A stretch of 64,000 nucleotides of DNA from Epinephelus fuscoguttatus (Eukaryota > Chordata > Actinopteri > Perciformes > Serranidae). Positions 1-11,800 of this stretch are shown in pieces. How positions within the stretch are numbered: position 1 is the first letter of the stretch; each line of letters begins with the position of its first letter. The position numbers and the translations under genes are program-made. The stretch spans positions 23,554,200 to 23,618,199 of the forward strand of contig NC_064770.1 in assembly GCF_011397635.1 (NCBI RefSeq), read 5' to 3'. The notes beneath the pieces were generated by a model, which saw only the letters and a list, made by a program, of their open reading frames with translations, had not been told where the DNA came from and did no database searches.

Positions 1-755
1 AATAGATACATTGAAATAACTTCACTAAATCTTGTAACTTCCTTATCATACCAAAATGTTAACAGCCAAAATCTTATATTAAAATGAAATTTTCACATTA
101 AAGGGGCAAGGGATTGGCACAGCAACAGAAAATTTTATTTTAAATTAACAAAATATGTAAACACATTACAGGAACAAAGCTTACTTGTCTGGTGCATTTT
201 AACAGTCAGCAAAATATGTAAACAATTTATTAATTTATTTATTAGCACGAGAGGAAAAATATATATAAAACAAAACAATGCAAGAGTAGAACAAAAGACA
301 TACATTATATAGAATAGATATCACAAATGTGCAGGAGAAACCAAAAAAACCCTAAGGGCAATGGTCATCATTACACAGAATAATTCACACATTAGAAGTG
401 TGCATGTGAGTCAGAGGATTACCTGTATGAGAAAAGGAGTGCATGCTCTCGGTCAAAGGTTAACACTACAGCGTTTTATGTTGTTTCCTTGAGCTCATGT
501 CAAGAAAGCATAACTGGCCGTCTATATCGATTCTAGCTCGCCGTACAATAACCATAATCACAGTGATTCAATTCATAGTTGATCTCAATTAGCGTTACGT
601 TACGTCGGTTTATATTCTGTCGGCTCCACTCAGTGTTTTCACTTAACGTTAGCAACATAGCTGCTAATACGGCTATTAGCTACTCAGCTAGTAGCTCCTA
701 AGTGTCTTAAACGAAAACGGAAAACCTAGTCGCCGTTTAGGAGGACAGATACGGC

Positions 756-1082
756 TCAAATGTCCCGTATGCGTCGAGAGTTACACATTATGACAATCTT
801 AGTAAAACCGAAGTCCCTCACACAATAACTGACGTTTGCATAGCATAACTTGCGTTGGCTGTAAAGCTGTGGATGACGGTCACGGAGATGAGCCAGCAGG
901 TTTGTAGTGTCGCTACCCTTCGCAGCAACTTTCTTTCTACATGTTCTGCACACAGGATAGTTGGCCTCCACCAGCTGTCCCTCGGCATTCTTCAGAAACC
1001 CAAAGTACACCCAGACCTCAGACTTTGTGCGTTAAGTTGGAGGGAAAATGTCCTGAGTGCTGCTATCACCACCTTCCGCCAT
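756..1082 (-). pseudogene. hAT transposase 5' exon with BED zinc finger, one premature stop
   Basis: Reading leftward from an ATG at 1082, one frame runs through MAEGGDSSTQ, a single in-frame TAA (1034-1032), and then a BED-type zinc finger. The finger shows PVCRTCRKKV for the two cysteines and LLAHLRDRHPQLY for the two histidines. BED fingers of this kind sit at the N-terminus of hAT transposases and of the domesticated ZBED genes. No RNase H catalytic region follows in the window. A hAT-like terminus (on the minus strand, CTAGGGATGTAAC) lies at about 1263-1275, just upstream of the ATG. The piece is therefore the broken 5' end of a hAT copy in crebbp intron 4. The family call is firm; expression as a gene is unlikely. 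Confidence 0.6.
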
Positions 1083-1327
1083 GTTTTCATTCTTTGTGTT
1101 TACACATGCTGCGCATTCACGCAGCGCCTGCATCGCAAGACTTGAATGAGGCTGTTATTACATGTCCTGATAATCCACCACGATAATGCAATTAATTTAA
1201 ACATAAACAGTAATTCTTACCATGTAAAAAAATTACCCGAAATTTACCGTAATATCGGTAATTGTTACATCCCTAGTCCATCCCCGTCTAGCTACGATGC
1301 TAGTTAGCCAACTTTGGCTAAAGCTTA

Positions 1328-1500
1328 CCTGTCGAGGAGAAGAGTAGCCACTTCTACATCCGATTTCAAATTCTTCTCCACTTTCAACCGTCTCCACCGT
1401 TCAAAAGCATCTCCTATATAGAGCCTCGCTTTGCCTCGTGTTTTTGTCTTGGCGTTTTTGGGAATCATAACGGGGTCGTTTGGATTTAGTCGCACCATCA
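1328..1500 (-). pseudogene. Transposon-associated exon fragment (unnamed teleost repeat ORF)
   Basis: A minus-strand open stretch encodes MVRLNPNDPVMIPKN, then RGKARLYIGDAFERWRRL and KSDVEVATLLLD, and ends at a good donor (CAG followed by GTAAGC). I recognise this as the recurrent N-terminal segment of repeat-derived zinc-finger-like ORFs in fish, but cannot name the family or its function. It has no recognised partner exon and lies in crebbp intron 4 next to the BED-finger fragment, so a degenerate mobile-element exon is the best reading. Confidence 0.4.
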
Positions 1501-1924
1501 GCCATTGTAGCTCAGTTGTAACTGGCAACCCGGATGCTGAGACTCTTCTGACTGCGTGACTGGTAGACGGCGGTGGGTGGCACAACAGGCCAAAACACAA
1601 ATTCAAAACATAAACATGATTTGCGGACTGTAATTTTTTTTTTTTTTAAATGCTAATATTCTCACTGTACTATTGTTGTCGGTGAGATCAGTATGTTATA
1701 TTAACATTATTCCTTAGTCTCTGTGACATATTAGGAGGATTTTACAACTATTTGCCTTAGATTTCTTACATATAGCTCCTTTAACTTGTAAATTAGGGCT
1801 GGGCGGTATATCAATTTTCTTTTTTTCTTTTTCTTTTTTTAACAATAAATTGATATATTTTCAAGCAAGATCTAGATTTACACAATACCGTTTATATTGA
1901 TAAAGGGTCAAGTTGCACCACATA

Positions 1925-2668
1925 ACGCACACCAGTGTTCATCTCTTCTCTCTCACACTCTCTGCACAGCTCTGCCCCACACACTCACTCACAAGTTCTC
2001 CAGCAACACTCAGAGACACAGAGCTGCTGCTCTGTTTAATCTGTCAGTTCATTAGTCTACAGTGCGACATCGGTCTATATGTTGAACAAGTTACGCTAAA
2101 TCAGTCTGAGAGATGAATAAAGTTACTGCAGTAGCACACGTACAATTTTGTGGGCCTCTTCCTCTGTAGCTTTTAGCCGCGTCCCGTCAAGCTATGCTGT
2201 GCCAATTCGTGTTTCCGTTATCAGTTAAGACGAGTGGTGCCACACTGAGCTGGGCACCTACTCCCTCTCCGGAGTAGGTCCAAAAGCTGGGCCGCCCGCA
2301 CTCAAGTAGGTAGCTGTGGCGTCTTGTTTACCGCAGGCAACACCCGACTGGCCTGTTTCTCTCCTGTGTCTTGTTTATACTTTAGATATCTGCTTTATTT
2401 TACTGTTCTTCACTGTCAGCCGAAAACTCAACATTTCCTTATCTTCCTGCCTCACAATAAATGTTTTTACACAACAAAATAACCAGGGACTTTTATTTTT
2501 AAGACTCAGTAGGAATTAAAATATGTTTATTACCGAATTAGCGAAACTTTATTAGCAGCTTTTCTTCAAAGAAGACAAGTGTAATAATACTGCAGGGAGG
2601 AAAATGAAAGCAGAAACAGTTGCAGTGAGATGTGTGATGCTTACTGCACCTCTGCAAACAGCTCACCT
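1925..2668 (+). repeat. Dispersed repeat, copy 1 (inverted partner at 15950-16680)
   Basis: This stretch matches the reverse complement of 15950-16680 over most of its length. Shared landmarks are CTCTCTCACACTCTC, GAGCTGCTGCTCTGTTTAATC, GGAGTAGGTCCAAAAGC, GGCCGCCCGCACTCAAG and the CTTTATTAGCAGC stretch. Its right end (2604-2668) also matches the reverse complement of 40125-40250. It ends about 80 bp before crebbp exon 5. No coding capacity was seen. A hAT-like end (AGGGCTGGGCGGTATATCAA) occurs just to the left at about 1797. Confidence 0.65.
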
Positions 2669-2746
2669 TAAAATGTCAGATACTGCTGAATACCTGAATT
2701 ACCACACCTCACTCCATGTCTGTGTTTCTTTTTTATTTCTACCCAG

Positions 2747-2860
2747 TGGCTCACTGTGCATCATCCAGACAGATCATCTCCCACTGGAAGAACTGCACGC
2801 GGCACGACTGTCCGGTCTGCCTGCCTTTGAAAAATGCTAGTGACAAGAGGAACCAGCAAC
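2747..2860 (+). other. crebbp: crebbp exon 5: end of TAZ1 zinc-binding domain
   Basis: The exon reads [16 protein letters not shown] followed by [19 protein letters not shown], the last zinc cluster and C-terminal helix of TAZ1, which binds HIF1A, CITED2 and STAT2. The acceptor is ACCCAG at 2741-2746 and the donor GTGAGT at 2861. No TAZ1 start was found to the left in any frame, so exon 4 lies beyond the window edge. Confidence 0.93.
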
Positions 2861-5800
2861 GTGAGTAACTCCAGCAGCTTTGCTATTATCCAAGCATAAA
2901 TCCATTTAAAATTGCACACAGATTAAGTTCAGAGTTATTACAGAACAATGATAAAGAATTTCTGATGGGTATTATTAAAAAAGAAGAAGAACAAATCTTT
3001 GACACCTTTTAAACTGCTCATCCAGGCAGTTGACACTTAGCAGCGATCCTCCAGTGTGTGTGTGTGTGTGTGGTATGAAGTGCTGCCACCTGCAGGTTGT
3101 GTCTCCTGGCCACAGCTCTGTGCTGGTCCGATGAATGTGAGAGCTCGAACAGTGAGAGGATTCCTCTAGAAAGGCTGGACCTGTAATCTGACACCCAGGG
3201 GAGGGGCTCCGTGGCTCTGCTATCAGTGGGGGCAGGGTCTCAGGACAGCATGCTCTCTGATTGGTTAAAAGGCCCGATGACAGATTTAAATCCCCCACAG
3301 AGGCAGCGTGCTCCCTGTCAGCAATCAACACAGCAGGGAGCAGTGCAGGGATTTTAGATGGAGGCCCGCTCAGGAAGACAATCTTTTGCTTAGAGATATA
3401 TTTCTTTTTAACACATTTTATCTTTTAAGCAGAAAAAAACAGTTTAATATTTAACAATTTTTCATGTTTTAGAGAAATATTTTTTTTTATACTGAATATA
3501 TAGACTTTTCTTAAATTAAGAGATACATTTTTTATACATATTTATATCTATACATGGCAGTCAAATGTTAGTTTATCTTGTTACCCTGTATTTGTTTTGT
3601 TTTTAAATATATATATATTATAAACAAATGTTGTGAGTGTGTTATTAATGTTTTATTTATTTCCTCATCTTTCCCCTCCAGCCATGCTAAGTTCTCCGGG
3701 GGCTAGCCTGCAGAACGCCATCAGTACGGTGGGGCCTGGCCAGCCCAGTGCCACAGCCATCAACAGCGCTGCCACACACATTGACCCCAGCTCCATGCAG
3801 AGGGCCTATGCTGCCCTCGGCCTGCCGTATGGGAACCAGTCCCCTGCTCAGGTCCAGGGGCAGGGACAGGGTCCCAATCAGCAAAACCCCCAGGGCCCCC
3901 AGCACCAGCAGCTGCGAAATATGAACCCACTAGGTATGGGATAGATAGGACTTCACTGACATTTTAGAGAATTGTGATAACAGCAAATACACTGTTCAGT
4001 CCCCCAGGATTTTGCGGGCTGATTTCGGGATTGTTGCGATCTGAAATGCCTGATTTCACTGCAGCTTTTCTAAACAAAAACTGTGATGCATGATGCGATG
4101 TTAGAGGCATTTATTTGTGATGAAATTGCAGGGGCCAAGTGGAAATTTTAAAAATAGTCGTGATGCTGTCACAGATTGTGATCTTATTATTATGCGCATT
4201 CAGTGTTACCCTCAATCTGCGATCAGCTGTTGCTGGCGTTCAACACAGCGCTGACGGATGTCTCTTTAGTCTCGGATGTCTCATCTCTACTTGTCATATT
4301 TTGCTGCTTGGACTGAAGTCCTGCAGCCACGGTAAACATCCAACACGGAGCAGTTAATCTCACACTGACACTGAGACGGCTTGACTCTGCTGTTAAAGCT
4401 GTTAATAACCGTTGGTTTGGGCTATGTGAATCAATACGCTGCATGCAGCTCTATATTGAAATGAGATTTTACCCACTTTAAATAGACAAATTTGCAGTTA
4501 AATTGCAGTAATTGGAGAAAACTGCAAGGTTTTGAATTTACAGGGATTGGCTGAATTTGTGTTAACTTACTGCGATCGCAACATCCTGGAGGGACCGGCC
4601 ACTATAATCTGTTGCTAAGCCATTTTCTTGTAAACCTTTGTAAATGACGATGTGTGTTTATCAGGCACTAATCAGATGAACCAGATGGCAGGAGGCATGG
4701 GTGTCCCCTCTTCAGACCAGTCTGGCATGCACTCCGACTCCTCTCTACCATCCACACTCAACAAGTGAGCATTCTTTTCTTTAATACATCACGCAGATCT
4801 GATGTCATGTTGCTACTTTATAATTCATTGACGGTGGGTTCGGATAATGAGTCCTGTGGCTTGTCATTTGGTCTCGTCAACCAAATCACCATGCAGTGCA
4901 TCTGCTGTTGACAAAATATCATCCATGATCTCAATCTGTTCTCCGTCCTTTGGATTCTTAGTAAACATGATTTACAAATGTATCTGAGGACAGAAATATG
5001 TTATAGATGTAGATTACCAATTATGTTCACACTGTATTATTAATGAAACCGTGTAAGGGACTATTAACAATCATTATATTGTAAGTAATTTCTCTTTCTG
5101 TCTTACAGTCAACTGATGCCAGATGGGTCAGTAGCAGGAGGCATGGGAAACCTGCCCGCTGCCACCCCTCTCTCTGCTTCGGGGGTAAGAAAGGCCTGGC
5201 ATGAACACGTCACTCAGGACCTGCGCACCCACCTGGTGCACAAACTGTAAGTCCAAAAATGAAACTGATGGATCATAAATACTCAATTCAATCATGTGAA
5301 AACAGAGTAGGATGTAGTGATCCAGGTTGTCGCTGAGTTTTGTATTTCTGTGCCGTCTCTCTTCAGTGTACAAGCCATATTCCCCACCCCAGACCCCGCA
5401 GCACTGAAGGACCGGCGAATGGAGAACCTGGTGGCGTATGCCCGCAAGGTTGAGGGTGACATGTACGAGTCAGCTAACAGCAGGGTAAATAATATAATAC
5501 TAAACATTATCACACCATTACAACCTGAGTGATCACATGCCATCTTCAGTTTAAATTCTTTAATCCCAAGGCCTTTCTCTTGTCACTGTGAGAGCAGAGA
5601 AGTCAAACCAGAACCAGAGACAAGGCTCAATCCCAGTACACCCCTTGTCTCTACAACTTAGCCTTTAATCCTCTGTTTCACACATTCATGTCATTTAAAT
5701 ATTATAATAACCATCGTATTATCTTAGTTTAATATTGTTTCAGTGTACTACGGTCCTTTACTTAATAAGAAGCATAACAAGAGCAATTGCTAGTATGCTG

Positions 5801-8800
5801 ATATCTCAGTAGCTAACCAGCTAGTTGGCTACTGAGTTCCATTTTTGCGTGACAGTCCCTTATTTTGACATATTTCCATGTTGCATTCCCCCCCTTTGAT
5901 GGCATATGATGCCCAAATCTTAACTCAGGTCCAGCAGCAAAGTTGCTGCACTTGTTTCCTCTAATACCAGAGCAGACTGGCAGGGTAGGAGCATGGGTTG
6001 CCAGCGTTAGCCTACAGAGCACCCTTAGTTGTCTGGTAATGAAGCAGTGCTCTTTTTTTATTTGATGACTTGTTTGATCGATTGTTGTGAATGAATCACG
6101 AATGTCCATGCTTCTCCGTCTCCATCAGATCAATGGCAAATGCCATTGTGATGACGCCATTATTGCCATATTCATCTGTTTGTGTAAACGCCATCAATGA
6201 CGATGACACACTTGGGGTCTTGAAGGGTTGTCCCATTTACTAGGGGAAGATTTCAACCACTATCCCATGTAACTCTGTCCCGAGGGGCAAAGGGGCACTT
6301 GAAAATGAAATTGGGCACCAGAAACACATTTATTATTTTCAAAAAATTGTCTTATATGCCTTTCGGTTCTTCTCATCCTCTCACTAGGATGAGTATTACC
6401 ACTTCTTGGCAGAGAAGATCTATAAAATCCAGAAGGAACTGGAGGAGAAGAGGCGCTCACGGCTCCAGAAACAGCCTGGCATGGTGGGCACAGCTGGGCC
6501 TCAGCAACCTGGAATGGCTCCCAACACCATGGGCCCAGGACAGGCTGTCCGACCTCCCAGTAAGTAGCCAAACTCTCTGCCCTCTGGGTGACAAAAACTA
6601 AAGGGGAAAGATTTTTTTTTTTTAATTTTGGCTTCTTTTGACTGTTTTGCGGTTCTGTGTTGATACAAATAAAAAGTGTTTCTGTAACGTATTAAAAACG
6701 CTGCTTTGTCCTGTCTTCTCTCAGATGGACCTGTGCCTATGCCCAACATGCCAAATCAGATCATGAACCGTATGCAGGTGCCCCAAGGTATGTGCTAGTT
6801 CTGGTTTTCTAAGGAAAAGCGCTCCATATTTGCTTTTCTCGATTAACCTTCCCAGGTCTTAACTTTGCTAATATATTGATGTTTAAATGTTTCAAAGATA
6901 ATTGGTGAGCATTTCAGAACTGTGATGTTTAGTGAGCTGGTTCAGCGCCTCTGCCAGCCCAGTAGGACACGGAATATTAAATTACAACAACTCCCAAGTA
7001 TGATAAACAAGTAAATAATTGTGTGTGTGTGTCTGTTCCCACAGGAATCAATCAGTTTAACCCAATGGCAATGCAGAATGCGCAGATGTCTCAGGCACCC
7101 ATGGGAGCACGTGCTCCCTCCCCCATGAACCATCCACAGCAGATGAACATCAACTCCGTCCCAGCGGTTAGATCTTTCTCCTCTGCCTCCCTGCTTTACG
7201 TTTCTGCTCCCCTCTCTCTTCTAAATGTTGTTTGTCTGAGTCTGTCAGTTCCTCTGTTTAACTTGCTCTTCTCTGAACCATTTCCCAGTTTTTTTCACCA
7301 GTTTTCTCTTCCCAGTTGTTCGGTTCTTGCTCTTTTCTCCACTTTTTCACTCATCTTAAGAAGGGCTGCACAATTAATCAGATATTAATCAAGTAACTTA
7401 ACGCAATCGACTGTGATATCGACGTCTAAAATTCATGCTTCACTCAGAGAAAACTATGTCAAATCAAGCGCTTCCTAAACTAACAGCCAGCCTCCACTTT
7501 TAAAAAGCTGTCATGCCGCTATGCGTGCACCCTGTAGCAGCGGCAGTCTCTGAAAAACTTAACTGGGTGTTGTGCCTGCAGATGGGCAGAACAAAAAACA
7601 TCTGTTCATCAACCATCATCTTTTGTTTGGAAGTATTTTGGATTTAGGGAAAAAAGAAATGATATGCAAAGAGTGCGTGAGACAGGTCTGGGCCACAAAG
7701 CAACATAACTAACATGTTAAACCACCTGAAAGCACCACAGTCTGAGGTAGGATGAAGTCAGGATGGCCTAGAAGAGCTGTGTGGCTAACGCTACCTCGCT
7801 TGAGCTCCAACCGTGCCCAGCATTAACGCAGACATCAGTAACATTGGCACTGTACAGTGTGCCATGCTACTGTGACTGCTATAAAGATAAAATATATATG
7901 TAACAGTGGACAAGCATCCATCCGTATCTCAAATCGTATCGAATTAACAAATGTAATCACTTTCCATTTGGCCAAAGATGTGTCTACTACTGCTTTCATT
8001 TGGCGGCATTCTGTAATGGCATATTTATTTTCAGATAGTTCATACTTCAGCTACATTTATTTTGCACTAAATGCACTAAATTCAGGTGAGGAAGAACCTT
8101 ATTTTAAGTCTTATTTGTATGGAAAGATTTGTACATTAGCAGGAATGTAGCACAGCATGGAAGTGCTTCTTTAAGTCACTAAATAATCATCATCCCAGCA
8201 TTGATCAAAATCATCGTTTCTGCCATAATCGTGTAGCCCTTCTCTTTACTGTTGAATGCCTCACACTGTTGGACTGTCCGTTTCTTTCTCTGTTACCATT
8301 CTGACGCTAACTCATAAATATGGAATTTGCTGCCTATGGTTGACATGGGTCCTGATGCTTTCACTAACCAGCCACCTGGCTTTCAGTGTATAATCTGTAG
8401 TGAAACCATGGCAGAGCCTAAGGCCTGGCTTACAGCTATGTAATGTTCCTTCCTGGCTTTAGATCTCTGGCCACGCTGTGTTTTGATTCAGCACATTGTT
8501 TTGGTTGTAAGTTACACCACAAGGCCTTCAGAGGACTGTTGTAGCAGTAGCATGCGTGTACACTGCATTCCATTCATTTTATTTTACTTGGCAGGCATTG
8601 AATACTAGAGGCCTGCTGCTGTAATGAGGTTATCTGTTTCATCTCGCTTCTCTTTTATAGATGGGTATGTCCCCGTCAAGGATGCCTCAGACTCCAGGAA
8701 TGATGGGTAGCCATGCTAATAACATGGTAGCTCAGCCAGGCAACCAGGGCCAGTTCCTGCCACAGGGCCAGTTCACTGCCGCTGCAGGTGGAGCAATGAA

Positions 8801-11800
8801 TGTGAATGTAGGCTTGAGCCAGCCGCTAACACAGGCTGCTGTCACACAGGTGAGGGGACTTGTAATGTGCTGCATTCTCTTACCGCTTTCTGACACTCAT
8901 GTCTGAGCGCTCATGAGTGTCACCATGCTGGCTGCTGTGTGAATGGTGTGTATTGGTATCCTAACTATGCAACCCTCTTTGTTCCAGCAGCCACAGAACT
9001 CTAACCTCCCTCTGAATGCACTGGGAACTCTTGGCTCCCAGCTGCCCTGTGGCCCTGCAGCCCAGCCCACCCTGGGTGCCACCCCTCCACCCAATGCCTC
9101 TGCCAGCCTGCAGCCCCAACAGCAGCAGCAGCTTCAGCAGCACCATGCTCCTGCACAGGCCCAGGTGCCACCGCAACCCTCTACCCCCGCCTCCACGGGT
9201 GGACCCTCCTCTACCCCTACCCACATACCCAGTAGCCTCCCTGGCCCCCCCTCAGCCCTGGGCACGCCTGATCCCTCCCAGCCGCTCACGCCCCTGCAGC
9301 CGCAAACAGAACCCCCCAGCCAGATGCAGCAGCCCACCTCCGTGCAGGCACAGCACCCCAGCACACCGGTGAGATACTGGCTCATATCAAAAACTAACTA
9401 CAGGTCTTGTATCGCTTACGCCTTTGCCAGCTGCTGTTAAAGCTGACAGGTCTTTTGGCCAAACAACCAATCACCGGCACTCAGTCCTGACTTTGCTTAT
9501 TAATAAATATGACTCAATATATAACTCATCAGCATTGTGATCAGGACGTCTTCTCCTCTTCTCAAAGTTGTCCCAGGCAGCAGCGAGTATAGACAACAGA
9601 GTGCCCACCCCAGGCTCTGTGGCTGAGCTGAGCTCCCAGCAGGCCCTGCCAGATATGAGCAGCACTGAAGCCAAACCTGAAGTAAAAGACGAAGAAGATG
9701 ACAGCAACTCTGGAAAGAAGCAGCCTGATGTGAAAATGGAGGTATGTTCATGATTTATAAGATAAGTAATTAGTCTGTAAGAAAGGCATTGTTAAGGCAA
9801 GAGACAGGAAGAAGCACACTTATGTCTACTGTACGCCACATAGAAGCCATTCGCTGTTCGATCCCCTGGTTACTGCTGTGTGTTCTGCTCACATTTCATG
9901 TCCTAAAAAGTAAACTTGACACTTGGCTTTTCATTCTCCTAAAAGAAAGCAATATGCGTCATTAAATGCAGTTACTACATGACTGCATAGTAGGATATCT
10001 GGTTAACCATGGTTGTGTTCATGTAGCAGGACGATGAAACCAAACCCCCGCTGGTGAAGAAGGAGGAGCCAGATGCAGCAGAGCCAAAGCAGGAACCAAT
10101 GGAAACTGAGGAGAAGAAGCCGGAGATGAAGGCAGAACCCAAAGAAGAGGAGGAAAGTGGGGCCAACACCACGTCAACCACCTCCGCCACTCAGAACCGC
10201 AAAAAAAGTGAGAACACGAAACTTATTTTAATATATTAAGGGTGGAACAATATATTGAGGTAGGATATTTCATGATACACAAAACTGAAGATGTCTCATG
10301 GGGCTAGAAAATGAATCCAATATTATATAAATATCAAACAAGAGTAAAACTGAATGCCTGTGAGTTATTTCTCCTTACTTTCCAGTATACATGTGTCTTG
10401 CAACAGCAGTTTGATTGATGCGAAAGATCTTTCATCATACTGTACAGTTAGACGGGGATTTGTACACTTGGCTTTGAATTAAGATTTTGTATTTGTGTCG
10501 ACCAGTTTGTGATTGATTACCCATAACATTTTTATTTTCTGTCCAGTTTTTAAGCCAGAGGAGCTGAGACAAGCCCTAATGCCGACACTTGAGGCCCTCT
10601 ACAGGCAAGACCCAGAGTCACTGCCCTTCAGACAGCCTGTAGACCCCATGCTACTGGGCATCCCTGTGAGTGTCCACAATTATGCACACACCTTAAAGGA
10701 GCAGTTCGGAAGATTTAGGGGGATTTAGTTGCATATAGGGATGAGGATCGCAGATTGAAACCAGCTGATACTTCCCCCGGTTAGAATTCCTTTAGTGTTC
10801 ATTGTTCAGGAGTCGAATTATTTGCAAAGGTCCTCTACTCTTGAAAGCAGTCAGAAATTTTCAGGTGATTATACACCAAAGAAAACATACTTATTATATT
10901 CCATTTATGCCGATATATCCTCCTAAATCCTACACACCTTTAATGGGAGTTAGAACTACATCATCATGATGACGGAAAATACTGTAAAGCATATTTTACT
11001 CATTTCTGCAAATGTGTCTCTGCTGCTGCACAGGACTACTTTGACATTGTAAAGAATCCCATCGACTTGTCCACTATCAAGCGCAAGCTGGATACAGGTC
11101 AGTACCAGGAGCCGTGGCAGTACGTGGACGATGTGTGGCTCATGTTCAACAACGCCTGGCTGTACAACCGTAAAACATCCCGTGTCTACAAGTACTGCAC
11201 CAAACTGGCAGAAGTGTTTGAAGCGGAGATTGATCCCGTCATGCAGGGCCTGGGCTACTGCTGCGGCAGGAAGGTAGGACAATATGAGATAGAGAAGTTT
11301 TCATCATGTCAGGTCACTTGATCTTTACCTGTATGTGGATGTTGACTTCAGTGCAACAGAGGCACTTATTGTTAATGTTTCTCCGATGTTTCCACAGTAT
11401 GAGTTCTCACCCCAGACGCTGTGTTGCTATGGCAAACAGTTGTGTACCATTTCCAGGGACGGCACCTACTACAGCTACCAGAACAGGTAAAATTGTATGC
11501 CAATTCTGCTGAGGGGTGAAGGAGGGGTTAGAAGGAGAAGTTGTGCAGCTTAATTCTCAAAGACAAAACACGACCAAAGACACCGGCCACACCAGTCAAC
11601 AAAGATGTAAGGTCCTCACTCACATGACATTTCCTTTATAGGGGTGTCACAGGCACTGCTGAGAGTTGTATATTGTGGCCAAGCAGAATGTGCATGATCC
11701 GGCCTTGTGTTGTCCTCATGTCTCTTGTGCCTGAGAATCAGCACCAAGCTCCCCCTGCTGTGCAGAACCTGCACCTGCACCTGCACCTCTGTCATTCCAG

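Noticed and set aside
1-2746. Search for crebbp exon 4 (start of TAZ1)
   Set aside because: No frame shows the TAZ1 N-terminal cysteine/histidine blocks; the stretch holds repeats only.
11034-11273. Apparent loss of an intron inside the bromodomain exon at the GGTCAGTACC sequence
   Set aside because: The mammalian exon is also 240 nt and continuous here, so no intron was lost; the GGTCAG is coding.
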